NCBI GenBank assembly: GCA_007126035.1
Contig: SLCC01000116.1
Location: 1 to 37,166, forward strand
Length of the DNA stretch: 37,166 bases
From: Gemmatimonadota bacterium
Lineage (GTDB): Bacteria; Gemmatimonadota; Gemmatimonadetes; Longimicrobiales; RSA9
Direction of reading: 5' to 3'
Shown here: one piece after another, positions 26,467 to 36,149 of the stretch
Numbering within the stretch: position 1 is the first letter of the stretch
How the letters are laid out: each line of letters starts with the position of its first letter
Position numbers and translations under genes: made by a program
Notes under the pieces: generated by a model
Database searches by the model: none
Seen by the model: the letters and a program-made list of their open reading frames with translations, nothing else
Told to the model about the DNA's origin: nothing

Positions 26467-28262
26467 TACCCGACCGGATCGTGGACGAGGTCCGGGAGCG
26501 GGCCGACCTTGTGGAGGTGATCGGCGAGCACGTGCCCCTGAAGCGGGCGGGCAAGGAGTTCAAGGGGCTTTGCCCCTTCCACCAGGAGAAGACGCCATCG
26601 TTCTGCGTGGTCCCGGCCAAGGGCTTCTACAAGTGCTTCGGCTGCGGCGAGTCGGGTGACGTGTTCTCCTTCCTCATGAAGCACCTGGGCCTCTCCTTCA
26701 ACGAGTCGGTGGAGAAGCTGGCGGCGAGGGAGGGGATAGAGATCCCGCGCCGGGACGCGCGGCCGGAGGAAGACGCCCTGGCCCCGTACCGGGAGGCCGT
26801 GGCCTTCGCAGCCGACTTCTACCAGCGTCAGCTCCGGGAGCCCCGGGCCGGCGAGCGTGCCCGCCGGTACCTGGAGGACCGGGGCATCGGCGACGAGGCG
26901 GCGGAGCGGTTCCTCCTGGGCTACGCGCCGGCGGACTGGCGGGCGCTGCGCGATGCCGCCCACCGTCACGGCTTCGACGACCAGCTCCTGGAGACGGCAG
27001 GGCTCATCAAGCGCAGTGAGAAGGTGGACGAGCCCTACGACCGGCTCCGGGACCGCCTGGTCTTCCCCACCACCGATGTGCGCGGCCGGGTAATCGCCTT
27101 CGGCGGGCGGGCCCTGGGGGCCGACGCCAAGGGGCCCAAGTACCTCAACTCGCCGGAGACGCCTCTCTACCAGAAGGGCAACGAGCTCTACGGCCTGGCC
27201 TGGTCCAAGGGCGCGATCCGGAAGGAAGGGGCGGCGCTGGTCGTCGAGGGGTACATGGACTACGTTTCCCTGGCCGCCCGCGAAATCGAGAACGTGGCGG
27301 CCACTCTGGGGACCGCCATGAGCCCGGAACAGGCACGGACCCTGGTCAGGTACGCGGGCCAGACCCTCATGCTCTACGACAGCGACACCGCCGGTCTGCG
27401 GGCCACCTTCCGCAGCGGAGACGAGATCCTGCGGGCCGGTGGGCACCCCCTGGTGGTGACGTTGCCGCCCGGCGAGGACCCTGACTCGGTGGTGCGGAAG
27501 GGCGGGCGGGAAGCGCTGGCACCGTTCCTCGACGCCGCCGTCGATATCCTGGAGCGGAAGCTCCAGATCCTTGAAGAGCGGGGGTTCTTCGAGGCGGTGG
27601 ACGGCGTGCGCCGAGCGCTGGACGGGCTCCTCCCCACGCTGCGGGCAGCCAAGGACCCGACCCTCCGTGACATCTACGTGGACCGTGTCGCCAAGCGCAC
27701 GGGCGTGCGGCGAGAGACGCTGGAGCAGGAGATCGCCGCCGAGTCCCCATCGTCCCGGCGGGCGGCGACGCAGCGCGTGGAGTCCCCGGGCGGTCCGCCG
27801 CCCAGCCCGCGGACCCATGACCCCACGGAGCGGCTGCTGCTGCTGCTGCTGGCCCGTGACCCCGCCCGGCTGGAGCAGACCGTGGACCTTATCCAGCCGG
27901 AAGCCTTCAGGGCCGAAGTCAACCGGGAGCTATACGACGCCTTGATCGAGCATGCCGGCCGGGGCGGCGAGCTGGCGGCGCTGGAGACGGGAGCCGCGGC
28001 CCGGTCGCTCCTGGATGAGCTGCTGGGCGACCCGGTGGAGTTGACGAACCCCGACGCGGCCTTCATAGACGCCGTTGAGGAACTGCTGCTCCGGCCGCAG
28101 CTGAAGCGGCTCGAGGAGCTCCAGCAGCAGATCGCCCGGGCCCAGGGCCAGGAGCAGGATCGGCTGCTGGCGGAGAAGATCCGGCTCAGGAGGCTGATGG
28201 CGGAGAAGGCGGCCACGGTGAGGTCGGTGGCGGCCAGGGGGACGAACCGGTGGCGGAAATGA
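26463..28262 (+). CDS. dnaG: DNA primase
   Basis: Makes RNA primers for replication. The protein is 599 aa, with ATG overlapping the mutS2 stop (ATGA). The CHC2 zinc finger has C37, H40, C58 and C61. The catalytic TOPRIM core follows, with EGYMD (262-266) and DSD (306-308) and KYLNSPET before it. A C-terminal helical domain for the replicative helicase follows a Pro/Ser/Arg linker. All catalytic residues I can check are present. The usual dnaG-rpoD neighbour is absent; a zinc-ribbon gene follows. Confidence 0.96.
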   Translation: MIPDRIVDEVRERADLVEVIGEHVPLKRAGKEFKGLCPFHQEKTPSFCVVPAKGFYKCFGCGESGDVFSFLMKHLGLSFNESVEKLAAREGIEIPRRDARPEEDALAPYREAVAFAADFYQRQLREPRAGERARRYLEDRGIGDEAAERFLLGYAPADWRALRDAAHRHGFDDQLLETAGLIKRSEKVDEPYDRLRDRLVFPTTDVRGRVIAFGGRALGADAKGPKYLNSPETPLYQKGNELYGLAWSKGAIRKEGAALVVEGYMDYVSLAAREIENVAATLGTAMSPEQARTLVRYAGQTLMLYDSDTAGLRATFRSGDEILRAGGHPLVVTLPPGEDPDSVVRKGGREALAPFLDAAVDILERKLQILEERGFFEAVDGVRRALDGLLPTLRAAKDPTLRDIYVDRVAKRTGVRRETLEQEIAAESPSSRRAATQRVESPGGPPPSPRTHDPTERLLLLLLARDPARLEQTVDLIQPEAFRAEVNRELYDALIEHAGRGGELAALETGAAARSLLDELLGDPVELTNPDAAFIDAVEELLLRPQLKRLEELQQQIARAQGQEQDRLLAEKIRLRRLMAEKAATVRSVAARGTNRWRK

Positions 28263-28356
28263 GGAGCGGGGAACAGCAGGACAGGGTGGGGTGGTAGGGG
28301 GGGTGCAGGAGAGGGAGACATGGTGTAGGATTCAGTAGACACCGACGAGGAGGCGA

Positions 28357-29061
28357 ATGGGAGATATCTACGAGGGGCTGCTGGGCCTCCAGGAGCTGGA
28401 CGAGCGGATGGAGGAGGCCCAAGAGCGGGTACGGCAGTTCGAGCCGGAGTTCGAGGAGCTGCAGGCTCCGGTGGCGGCGCTCGAGCAGGAGGTGGAGGCG
28501 CTGCGGCAGCGGGTGGATGAGATGAAGGCCGAGGTCCGTCGGCTGGAGCGTGGCGCGGACGACAAGCGGTCGCAACTGAAGAAGTACCAGGACCGGCTGG
28601 AGCGGGTGCGGAACGCGCGGGAGGAGGCGGCGGCCCGGACCGAGATCGACCTGGTGCGGCGGGCCGTGGAGGCGGACGAGAACGACGCACTGGAGCTCAT
28701 GGACCAGGTGAAGCGCCAGGAGCTGAAGCTGGACGAGATGGAGAAGAAGCTGGCCCGGCTCAGGGCCGAGACGGAGCCCCGTCTCGAGGAGCTGGAGCGG
28801 GGTCGCGACGAGGCGGAGTCCCGGATGGCTGCCCTGGAAGAGGAGCGGGTGGCGCACGTGGAGCGGATGAACCCGCAGACGGTACGTCTCTACGAGCGTG
28901 TACGGGCCGGCAAGACGCGGGTCACCCTGGCCCGTCTCATGGCCGATGGCGCGTGCGGCCACTGCTTCAGCATGATCCCGATCCAGGAACAGCGCATGGT
29001 CCAGCAACAGGAAGCCCTGCACCGCTGCGAGGCGTGCGGCGTCATCCTCTACACCGACTGA
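28357..29061 (+). CDS. Coiled-coil protein with C4 zinc ribbon (DUF164 type)
   Basis: The protein is 234 aa. Residues 15-170 are an uninterrupted charged coiled coil rich in Glu, Arg, Leu and Lys. The C-terminal zinc ribbon has C200-x2-C203 and C224-x2-C227 after the conserved NPQTVRLYERVRAGK. This matches a widespread bacterial family thought to bind nucleic acid, with no agreed function. GAGGAGG ends about 5 nt before the ATG. The 94-nt gap after dnaG is purine-rich and shows only a weak TAGGAT (28326-28331) as a -10 candidate. It is followed by recJ. Confidence 0.85.
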   Translation: MGDIYEGLLGLQELDERMEEAQERVRQFEPEFEELQAPVAALEQEVEALRQRVDEMKAEVRRLERGADDKRSQLKKYQDRLERVRNAREEAAARTEIDLVRRAVEADENDALELMDQVKRQELKLDEMEKKLARLRAETEPRLEELERGRDEAESRMAALEEERVAHVERMNPQTVRLYERVRAGKTRVTLARLMADGACGHCFSMIPIQEQRMVQQQEALHRCEACGVILYTD

Positions 29062-29097
29062 GCTTGGGAGCCTGAACCTGCCCGCCGCCGAGACCGC

Positions 29098-30828
29098 ATG
29101 AGCACGGTACCGCCCCTTGCCAGGAGCTGGCGGGCCGGTGGGGCAGGAGTAGCCCCTGAGGCCGTAGCCCGGCTGGTCCGGGAGCTCCGGCTGCCCGAGC
29201 CCCTGTGTCGCCTCCTGGTCAGCCGTGGCCACGATCGGCCCGACCTGGCACGCGCCTTCCTCCGACCCTCCCTCTCAGACCTGCACGAGCCGTCCCGCCT
29301 CGCCGGCGTCGCCGCCGCCGTCGCCAGGCTCGAGCAGGCCATCGACCGGCGAGAGACGATCCTGGTGCATGGCGACTACGACGTGGATGGGATCTGCGCC
29401 GCGGCGCTGTACACCCGTGCCCTGCGGCGCCTCGGCGCCAGCGTGGTCCCTTTCGTTCCGCACCGGGTCCGGGACGGCTACGACCTGGGCCGGGCAGGCC
29501 TCCGCCGGGCGGTGGAAGCGGACGCCCGGCTGATCCTGACCGCCGACTGCGGCATCGTCGCCCACGACGCCGTGGCGGCCGCCGCCCAGGCAGGGGTGGA
29601 CGTGGTGGTGACGGACCACCACGTGCCGGGTCCGCTGCTCCCGCCGGCGGTGGCGGTGGTGAACCCGAAGCGGGCGGACTGCGACTATCCGAACGGAGTG
29701 CTGTCCGGCGCGGGCGTGGCGTACAAGGTGTCGCTGGCGCTGGCCCGGGCGCGCGGCGTCTCCGACGACGAGGTCCACTACCTCCTGGACCTGGTGGCGC
29801 TGGCCACGGTGGCGGACGTCATGCCGCTGCGTGGCGAGAACCGGGTGATGACGCGGTTCGGGCTGCGCCTCCTCCGGGAGAGCAGGTGGCCGGGGCTGCG
29901 GGCGTTGCTCGTCTCCGCGGGGCTCGGCGACGGCCCGCTCACGGCCGGTCACCTGAGCCACTGGCTGGCGCCCCGCCTGAACGCCGTCGGCCGCCTCGAG
30001 GACGCGGATACCGGTCTCCAGCTCCTGCTCTCCGACGGGACCGAGGCCGGCGCGCTGGCGGCGGAGCTGGAGGAGACGAACGCGCGCCGCCAGGCCGTGG
30101 ACGGTGAGATCCTGGACCAGGCGCTGACCATGCTGGGCGGCTGGTACGACCCGACCCGGGACCGGGCGATCGTGCTGACCGGAGAGGGCTGGCACCCGGG
30201 CGTGATCGGGATCGTGGCATCGCGCCTGGTAGAGCGCTATCACCGCCCCACGGTCCTCATCGCCTGCCCACCGGGGGGCGCGGTAGCCCGCGGCAGCGCC
30301 CGGTCGATCCCCGGCTTCGACCTGCTGGCGGCGGTACGGTCATGTGGCTCACACCTGGAACGGTTCGGCGGCCATGCCGCCGCCGCCGGGTTCGACGTCC
30401 GGGTGGAGGCCATCGAAGCCTTCTCAGCGGCCTTCGCGGACCATGCCCGCACCCTGCTGCCCCAGGAGCCGGTGCCCGACCTGCGCATAGATCTGGAGAT
30501 CCGCCTGGACGAGGTGACGCCCGAGCTGGTACGCTACCTGGCCTACGCCGGGCCGTTCGGCCCGGGGAACCCCACCCCCGTCTTCGCCATCCGGGGCCTG
30601 ACCGTGGACTCGGCCACGGCGGTGGGCCGGGACCGGCAGCACCTCCGGCTCCGGGTCCGGGACGGAGACCGGACACTGGGCGCCATCGGGTTCGGCATGA
30701 CGCCCACCCACGGCGCCCAGGCCCGGCCCGGTGCCGTGGTGGACATGGCCGCCCAGCTACAGGAAGATGAATGGCGCGGGCAGAAACGCATACAGGCCAA
30801 GCTGGTTGATCTCCGGTCGGCCGGCTGA
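29098..30828 (+). CDS. recJ: Single-stranded-DNA-specific exonuclease RecJ
   Basis: A 5'-3' exonuclease in recombination and mismatch repair, 576 aa. The DHH phosphoesterase motifs are HGDYDVDG (91-98), TADCG (148-152) and TDHH (172-175). The DHHA1 domain has GFGGHAAAAGF-like RFGGHAAAAGF, and an OB-fold follows with LDEVTPELVRYL, then GPFGPGNPTPVF. Metal-binding Asp and His residues appear intact. No clear ribosome binding site precedes ATG 29098 in the 36-nt gap. It overlaps rsmD at TGATG. Confidence 0.95.
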   Translation: MSTVPPLARSWRAGGAGVAPEAVARLVRELRLPEPLCRLLVSRGHDRPDLARAFLRPSLSDLHEPSRLAGVAAAVARLEQAIDRRETILVHGDYDVDGICAAALYTRALRRLGASVVPFVPHRVRDGYDLGRAGLRRAVEADARLILTADCGIVAHDAVAAAAQAGVDVVVTDHHVPGPLLPPAVAVVNPKRADCDYPNGVLSGAGVAYKVSLALARARGVSDDEVHYLLDLVALATVADVMPLRGENRVMTRFGLRLLRESRWPGLRALLVSAGLGDGPLTAGHLSHWLAPRLNAVGRLEDADTGLQLLLSDGTEAGALAAELEETNARRQAVDGEILDQALTMLGGWYDPTRDRAIVLTGEGWHPGVIGIVASRLVERYHRPTVLIACPPGGAVARGSARSIPGFDLLAAVRSCGSHLERFGGHAAAAGFDVRVEAIEAFSAAFADHARTLLPQEPVPDLRIDLEIRLDEVTPELVRYLAYAGPFGPGNPTPVFAIRGLTVDSATAVGRDRQHLRLRVRDGDRTLGAIGFGMTPTHGAQARPGAVVDMAAQLQEDEWRGQKRIQAKLVDLRSAG

Positions 30829-31352
30829 TGCGGATCATCGCCGGCCGCTGGCGCGGCCACCCCATCCAGGCGCCGCCAGCGGGGACTCGCCCCACCGCCG
30901 ACCGGGTCAGGGAAGCCTGGATGAGCATGCTGCAGCCCGTACTGCCGGGTGCCCGCGTCCTGGATCTGTTCGCCGGTTCCGGGGCCCTGGGCCTGGAGAC
31001 CCTTTCCCGCGGCGCCCGGCACGCTACCTTCGTCGAGCGGAGCGGCCAGGCGTTGCGTACCCTGCGCTCCAACATCCGGCGGCTGGGCGCCGAAGAACAG
31101 ACCACCGTGGTGAAGGCTGACGCCTTGAGATACGTGGGAATCGTGGAGCCCGGGAGTTTCGACATCGTGCTGGCGGACCCGCCGTACGACTCGGGGCAGG
31201 CCGCGGCGTTGGCGCAGGCGTTCCTCCGCAGCCCGTTCGCACCCATCCTCTGGATAGAACACCGTGTCGACGACCCGCTGCCCGGCTCGCCGACCGCGGA
31301 GACGCGTCGCTACGGCGACACGCTGCTGACCCGTTACCTTGCGCCAGAATGA
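30828..31352 (+). CDS. rsmD: 16S rRNA (guanine-966 N2) methyltransferase RsmD
   Basis: SAM-dependent modification of helix 31 of 16S rRNA. The protein is 174 aa, a typical length. It begins MRIIAGRWRG, has RPTADRVREA, motif I LDLFAGSGALGLE (45-57) and the DPPY catalytic motif at 117-120. It overlaps recJ upstream and coaD downstream (ATGA). The rsmD-coaD pair is classic in bacteria. Confidence 0.95.
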   Translation: MRIIAGRWRGHPIQAPPAGTRPTADRVREAWMSMLQPVLPGARVLDLFAGSGALGLETLSRGARHATFVERSGQALRTLRSNIRRLGAEEQTTVVKADALRYVGIVEPGSFDIVLADPPYDSGQAAALAQAFLRSPFAPILWIEHRVDDPLPGSPTAETRRYGDTLLTRYLAPE

Positions 31353-31855
31353 GCCCACGTGCCAGACCGCAGTTGGCGATCTACCCTGGATCCTTCGACC
31401 CCATCACCCGCGGCCATGAGGACATCGTCCGCCGGACACTCCGGTTCTGCGATGGCGTGGTGGTGGCGGTCTCCCATCACGCCACCCAGCTGAAGCACGG
31501 CCTGTTCTCGGTGGGCGAGCGCCTCGAGCTGATACAGCAGGTGTTCGACGACGACGAAAGGATCGAGGCCGTAGCCTTCTCCGGGCTGCTGGTGGACTTC
31601 GCCCGGAAGCGGGAGATCAACCTGATAGTCCGCGGGCTGCGCGCCGTCTCCGATTTCGAGTACGAGTTCCAGATGGCCCTCATGAACCGGGACCTGCAGC
31701 CGGGGATCGAGACCCTGTTCCTGGCGCCGGACGCACGGTACTCATTCCTGTCCGCCTCGCTGGTGCGAGAGGTCGCGGCACTGGGCGGAGACATCAGCGC
31801 CTTCGTGGCGCCCGTGGTACAGAAACAGATCCTACAGAAACTGGGTGAGCAATGA
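31349..31855 (+). CDS. coaD: Phosphopantetheine adenylyltransferase
   Basis: Penultimate step of coenzyme A synthesis. The protein is 168 aa. The nucleotidyltransferase TxGH motif is T20-R-G-H23 within [15 protein letters not shown]. Other signatures are [20 protein letters not shown] (family-conserved) and [18 protein letters not shown]. It overlaps rsmD and pta by four nt each. Coupling with pta places CoA supply next to acetyl-CoA/acetyl-phosphate exchange. Confidence 0.96.
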   Translation: MSPRARPQLAIYPGSFDPITRGHEDIVRRTLRFCDGVVVAVSHHATQLKHGLFSVGERLELIQQVFDDDERIEAVAFSGLLVDFARKREINLIVRGLRAVSDFEYEFQMALMNRDLQPGIETLFLAPDARYSFLSASLVREVAALGGDISAFVAPVVQKQILQKLGEQ

Positions 31856-32853
31856 GTCACTTCCTGAGCAATATCGCTGAGCGCGCCAGATCGGCGCACC
31901 GCCGGATCGTCCTGCCGGAGGGCCATGATCCCCGCACCGTAGCCGCGGCCATCCAGCTCTGGAAGGATGAGCGGGTCGTGCCCGTCATCCTGGGGCCGGC
32001 GGACCGGATCCGGGCCGAGCTCCAGGACGGTGGCGCGGCGGACGAGATCGCCGTCCTGGACCCGAGCACCGACGAGCGGCACGAGCGGTTCGTCGCCGAC
32101 CTCCTGGAGCTGCGCCGTGACCGGGGCCTCACCGAGGACGAGGCCATACGCTGGGCCAGGGACCCCCTCATCTTCGGCGCTCTGATGGTGCGCAACGGCG
32201 AGGCGGACGGCTCGGTGGCGGGGGCGGCCCACCCCACGGGCGACGTCATACGCGCCGCCATCCGGTGCGTCGGGCTCCAGCGGGGCATCTCCACCGTCTC
32301 GTCCACCATGTTCATGGTGTGCCGGCCCTTCAGGGAGGGGAGCGAGGAGGAGGAGGTCCTGTCCTTCACAGACCCGGCAGTGGTACCCGACCCGGATGCC
32401 CGTCAGCTCGCGGACATAGCCAAGGCCGCCGTCGAGGCACGGCGCAAGATCGTGGGCGACGAGCCGTTCGTGGCCTTCCTCTCGTATTCCACCAGGGGCA
32501 GCGCGGAGGGGCCCAGCGTCGACAAGGTCCGGGAGGCGGTGGCCATGTTCAGGGAAGAGCTCCCCGACGTGGTGGTGGACGGCGAGCTCCAGACGGACGC
32601 GGCGATCATCCCGGCCATAGCCGCCAGCAAGGCGCCCGACGGGGTGCTGGGCGGACGGGCCAACGTCCTGGTGTTCCCGGACCTGGACGCCGGTAACATC
32701 GGCTACAAACTGGTGCAGCGGCTGGCGGGCGCCGAGGCCATCGGCCCCCTGCTCCAGGGCCTGGCCAGGCCGTGCAACGACCTGTCCCGCGGCGCCTCGG
32801 CGGCGGACATCGTGGCCACGGCCAGCATGACCGCCTTGCAGGCAGACGACTGA
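31852..32853 (+). CDS. pta: Phosphate acetyltransferase
   Basis: Interconverts acetyl-CoA and acetyl phosphate. The protein is 333 aa, the short form lacking the DRTGG domain. Family segments include [62 protein letters not shown] and the C-terminal [11 protein letters not shown]. Start ATG overlaps the coaD stop. An acetate kinase gene is not adjacent. After it there is an 87-nt gap. Confidence 0.94.
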   Translation: MSHFLSNIAERARSAHRRIVLPEGHDPRTVAAAIQLWKDERVVPVILGPADRIRAELQDGGAADEIAVLDPSTDERHERFVADLLELRRDRGLTEDEAIRWARDPLIFGALMVRNGEADGSVAGAAHPTGDVIRAAIRCVGLQRGISTVSSTMFMVCRPFREGSEEEEVLSFTDPAVVPDPDARQLADIAKAAVEARRKIVGDEPFVAFLSYSTRGSAEGPSVDKVREAVAMFREELPDVVVDGELQTDAAIIPAIAASKAPDGVLGGRANVLVFPDLDAGNIGYKLVQRLAGAEAIGPLLQGLARPCNDLSRGASAADIVATASMTALQADD

Positions 32854-32940
32854 GCCGCGTGGTGCGCGCCGGGCAGTATCGCCGGCATCGTTCTTGCCCC
32901 TCGGCGCGAGCAGCGGACACTCAACGAGACTGGAGGACCC

Positions 32941-33273
32941 ATGGGTTTCGAGGTGCATAGACAGGGTGACATCACGGTCCTGGACGTGGAGGGTCAGCTC
33001 ATCGTCGGCAATCGCCAGGAGCTGAAGCAGAAGGTGCTCGAGGAGCTGAACGACGGGGAGCGGAAGTTCCTCATCGACTTCGACCGCACCGGCTACATCG
33101 ATTCCTCCGGACTGGGTGTCCTGGTCAGCCTGTCGAAGAAGATCCGCGAGCAGGGCGGCGAGCTCCGCCTGGCGAACCTGAACGAGGACCTGAGGACCCT
33201 CTTCGAGCTGACGAAGCTGGACACGCTGTTCCAGATCTCGAGCAGTCGCGACGAAGCTTTGGCCTCGTTTTGA
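32941..33273 (+). CDS. STAS-domain anti-sigma factor antagonist (SpoIIAA/RsbV type)
   Basis: The protein is 110 aa and is one complete STAS domain. The phosphorylation site region is YIDSSGLGVLV (52-62), with Ser55/Ser56 the candidate target of the anti-sigma kinase. GGAGGA lies 3 nt before the ATG. A TTGCCC/GACACT pair with 16-nt spacing (32894-32921) is only a weak promoter guess. The next genes are an anti-sigma-type ATPase and a SpoIIE phosphatase, so it should be the switch protein of this module. Confidence 0.92.
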   Translation: MGFEVHRQGDITVLDVEGQLIVGNRQELKQKVLEELNDGERKFLIDFDRTGYIDSSGLGVLVSLSKKIREQGGELRLANLNEDLRTLFELTKLDTLFQISSSRDEALASF

Positions 33274-33342
33274 GCTACCGCTGAACCGGGGGCGCCGTTA
33301 TGGTTCCTCCGGTGCGGAGCGCGGAACGACCAGGCAGGACCG

Positions 33343-33780
33343 ATGCAATCGCGACACGTCCTGGAGCTACCCAACGATCTCGGAGCCATCGAACGCAGCG
33401 TCGAGTACCTGCTCGAACGCTGCCGCGACGCGGGCTTCGACGAGGACCGCCTGAGGTTTAACCTGCGCGTCGGAGTGGCGGAGGCGCTGGCCAATGCCAT
33501 GCTCTACGGCAACGCCCGGGACCCCCGCAAGCGAGTCAGGCTGGAGGCATGGTGCGGGGCTGACCTGGTGCGGATCAGGGTCACCGACGAAGGCTCGGGC
33601 TTCGACCCGGGCTCCCTCCCCGACCCCACGCTGCCACAGAACCGGACCCGGTCCTATGGCCGGGGTGTCTTCCTCATCCGCCAGTTGATGGACCGGGTCG
33701 AGTTCAACGAGCAGGGTAACTCCGTCGAGATGTTGTTGCTGGCCGAACCGGAGGAGTCACGGCGGGAGTACTCGTCATGA
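33343..33780 (+). CDS. Anti-sigma-factor-type serine kinase (RsbW/SpoIIAB-like)
   Basis: A 145-aa GHKL ATPase. The N-box is EALANAMLYGN (47-57), with Tyr where HGN is common. G1 is TDEGSGFDP (81-89), and the G2/lid is YGRGVFLIRQLMD. The ATP-binding motifs all look functional, in contrast to the kinase at 36.1 kb. By family it would bind a sigma factor or other client and phosphorylate the STAS protein upstream. The 69-nt gap before it contains a TATGGT (33299-33304) but no -35. It overlaps the phosphatase gene (ATGA). Confidence 0.9.
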   Translation: MQSRHVLELPNDLGAIERSVEYLLERCRDAGFDEDRLRFNLRVGVAEALANAMLYGNARDPRKRVRLEAWCGADLVRIRVTDEGSGFDPGSLPDPTLPQNRTRSYGRGVFLIRQLMDRVEFNEQGNSVEMLLLAEPEESRREYSS

Positions 33781-35351
33781 CCGAGGTGCTGTGGACGGAC
33801 CTGGCCCCTCTGCCCCATGGTGTGGTCCAGCTCCTGGACCGCTACAACAGCACCTACGAAGGTGTCGGCGTGAGGCTGTGGACCCGACGAGGTGATGAAT
33901 GGGCATGCGTCTACCCCGATACCTTCGGCTCCATCACCGGTCCACGGTCCCCCGCCCGGGCGGGGGTCCGCTCCGGCATCGAGACCTATGAGGTAGAGCT
34001 AGAAGGACCGGTCGGCCGCCGCGACGCCCGGTTCCTGGCCGCTGCCCTCGAGCAGGTCCTGGCCCACGAGGAGGAGGCCCAGTCGGCGGCCCACGAGCTG
34101 AGCGACAGGTACGAGGAGATCAACCTCCTCTACTCCATCTCCGAGATCCTGGCCTCATTCCTCTCCATGGAGCAGGCTACCACGCGGATCCTGAGCGAGG
34201 TGGCGGATGTCCTGGGCGCCCGGCGCGCCGCCCTGTGGGTGGCCGACCAAGCGCGCCAGCGCCTGTACCTGACCGCCGCGGTTGGTGACCAGGGCGTCCA
34301 GGAAGTCATCGATATGGACGACGAGACATCGGTGACGGCCAGGGTCTTCCGGGAGCGCCAGCCCGTCAACCTGGAACGTGGTGACGCGCTGCCGAGGAGC
34401 GCCCAGCAGGAGCCGCTGCCACACGGCGAAGAGCCCTACCTGTCCGTGCCCGTCAGCTTCACGCCGCCCGATGGCGGGAGCCGTACGGTGGGCGTGATCA
34501 CCCTGGTCGGGCGGCGCACCGATGTCCGGTTCAGCGCCGGCGACCTGCGCCTCCTGACCGCCATCGCCAGCCAGGTCGCCGCGGCCCTGGAGACCCAGCG
34601 GCTCGTTCGGGCCAGCCTCCGGCGGGAGCGCTTCGAGCGGGAGCTCGAGCTGGCTCACGACCTCCAGCTCAAGCTCCTGCCCGACGCCGACCGCTTCCGG
34701 GACACCGCCAGCGTGGCCGCCCGCTGTACGCCGGCGGAATCGGTGGGCGGTGACCTCTACCACCTGTTCGACATGCCGAACGGTCGGTTGGGCGTGGTGA
34801 TAGGCGACGTCTCCGGCCACGGCTTCGCCGCCGCCCTCATCATGGCGCTGACCATGAGCGCCATCGCCATCTACACCCAGGAGACGTCGCACCCGGGAGA
34901 CGTCCTGCGCCAGGTCCACGAGTCGCTCATCGATGAGCTCGAGAGCACTGAGATGTACCTCACCATCCTGTTCGCCGTAGTGGACCCGGCCAACCAGGAG
35001 GTGTGCTACAGCAACGCTGGCCACCCCCACGCCTTCGTCGTGCGCGGCGACGGCCAGGTCGAACGGCTGGCGGCCACCACCCCGCCGCTGGGCACCGTGC
35101 CCCTGCCCGAGTACGGCGAGAGTGTCATCCAGTGGGGGAACAGCGACCTGCTCTTCTTCTTTACCGACGGGCTCTCCGACGCCTTCTCCGACGACACCGG
35201 GATCAGCGGCGAGCAGCAGCTCCTGACAGAGGTCATCGAGATGCGGGACCTGGAGCCGCCCATTGTCATGGAGCACATCTTCAGGATCGCCGCCGCCGCC
35301 CGGCCCAACGTCCCACCCGACGATCGGACCGCCGTCCTGGTCAGGAGCTGA
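33777..35351 (+). CDS. GAF-SpoIIE PP2C-type phosphatase (RsbU-like)
   Basis: The protein is 524 aa. An unassigned N-terminal region (1-110) precedes a helix and a GAF sensor domain (about 130-280, with EVADVLGARRAALWV). A linker helix leads to a SpoIIE/PP2C domain (about 305-523). Metal-binding motifs are visible as VGGDLYHLF, VIGDVSGHGFAAAL, and FTDGLSDAF near the end. It should dephosphorylate the STAS antagonist in response to the GAF signal, whose ligand is unknown. No membrane helix is seen. It overlaps the anti-sigma gene, forming a three-gene switch. Confidence 0.92.
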   Translation: MTEVLWTDLAPLPHGVVQLLDRYNSTYEGVGVRLWTRRGDEWACVYPDTFGSITGPRSPARAGVRSGIETYEVELEGPVGRRDARFLAAALEQVLAHEEEAQSAAHELSDRYEEINLLYSISEILASFLSMEQATTRILSEVADVLGARRAALWVADQARQRLYLTAAVGDQGVQEVIDMDDETSVTARVFRERQPVNLERGDALPRSAQQEPLPHGEEPYLSVPVSFTPPDGGSRTVGVITLVGRRTDVRFSAGDLRLLTAIASQVAAALETQRLVRASLRRERFERELELAHDLQLKLLPDADRFRDTASVAARCTPAESVGGDLYHLFDMPNGRLGVVIGDVSGHGFAAALIMALTMSAIAIYTQETSHPGDVLRQVHESLIDELESTEMYLTILFAVVDPANQEVCYSNAGHPHAFVVRGDGQVERLAATTPPLGTVPLPEYGESVIQWGNSDLLFFFTDGLSDAFSDDTGISGEQQLLTEVIEMRDLEPPIVMEHIFRIAAAARPNVPPDDRTAVLVRS

Positions 35352-35354
35352 GCC

Positions 35355-36149
35355 GTGCGGGCCAAGCGGAGGCTGGGCCAGAACTTCCTGGTGGACCCCA
35401 ACATACAGAGGAAGATCGTCCAGGCCGTGGAGCCGGGGCCCGAAGACGCCATCATCGAGGTCGGCCCGGGCCAGGGCGCCCTCACCGACCACCTGGCTCG
35501 CACCGGTGCACGCCTGCTGGCCATCGAGCTCGACCCCGACCTGGCCGCCGAGCTCCAGCGGCGTTACGAGCAGCATGACCGCGTTCAGGTCGTACACCAC
35601 GACATCCTGGACTGGGACCCCATACGGCTGGACGCGCCGGGCGGCCTGAAGGTGGTCGGCAACATACCCTACAACATCACGTCGCCCATCCTCTTCCGAC
35701 TGCTGGAGTGGCGGCCGGCTCCCGAGCGGATCATCATCATGGTCCAGCAGGAGGTGGCCGACAGGATCCTGGCCAGCCCCGGCCAGAAAGCCTACGGCGC
35801 ACTGACCGTGGGCGTCCAGGCCCAGGCCGACGCCCAGCGACTCTTCACCGTGGGCCGCAACGCCTTCCGGCCCGTACCCGCCGTCGAGTCCACCGTACTC
35901 CGGATCAGGCCAAGGCACGATGCCCGGCCCGGTACCGGCGACCCGCTGCGCGCCCTGACCCGCGCCGCCTTCGGAATGCGGCGGAAGCAGCTACAGAAGA
36001 TCCTCCGATCCTCGCCCGAATACCGCCTGGACCAGCCGGCCGCGGAACGGGTCCTCAGGGAGCTGGGCCTGCGCCCCCAGGACCGGCCCGAGAGCCTGGA
36101 CCCGGAGACCTTCGTCCGACTCGCAGCGGCGCTGGAGCGGCTGAGATGA
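35355..36149 (+). CDS. rsmA: 16S rRNA dimethyladenosine transferase RsmA/KsgA
   Basis: Dimethylates A1518 and A1519 of 16S rRNA late in 30S assembly. The protein is 264 aa. It begins KRRLGQNFLVDPN, has motif I EVGPGQGALT (35-44), ELDPDLA, and the catalytic NIPYNITSP (103-111). GTG 35355 lies seven nt after AGGAG (35343-35347). It overlaps the following kinase-like gene (ATGA). Confidence 0.96.
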   Translation: MRAKRRLGQNFLVDPNIQRKIVQAVEPGPEDAIIEVGPGQGALTDHLARTGARLLAIELDPDLAAELQRRYEQHDRVQVVHHDILDWDPIRLDAPGGLKVVGNIPYNITSPILFRLLEWRPAPERIIIMVQQEVADRILASPGQKAYGALTVGVQAQADAQRLFTVGRNAFRPVPAVESTVLRIRPRHDARPGTGDPLRALTRAAFGMRRKQLQKILRSSPEYRLDQPAAERVLRELGLRPQDRPESLDPETFVRLAAALERLR

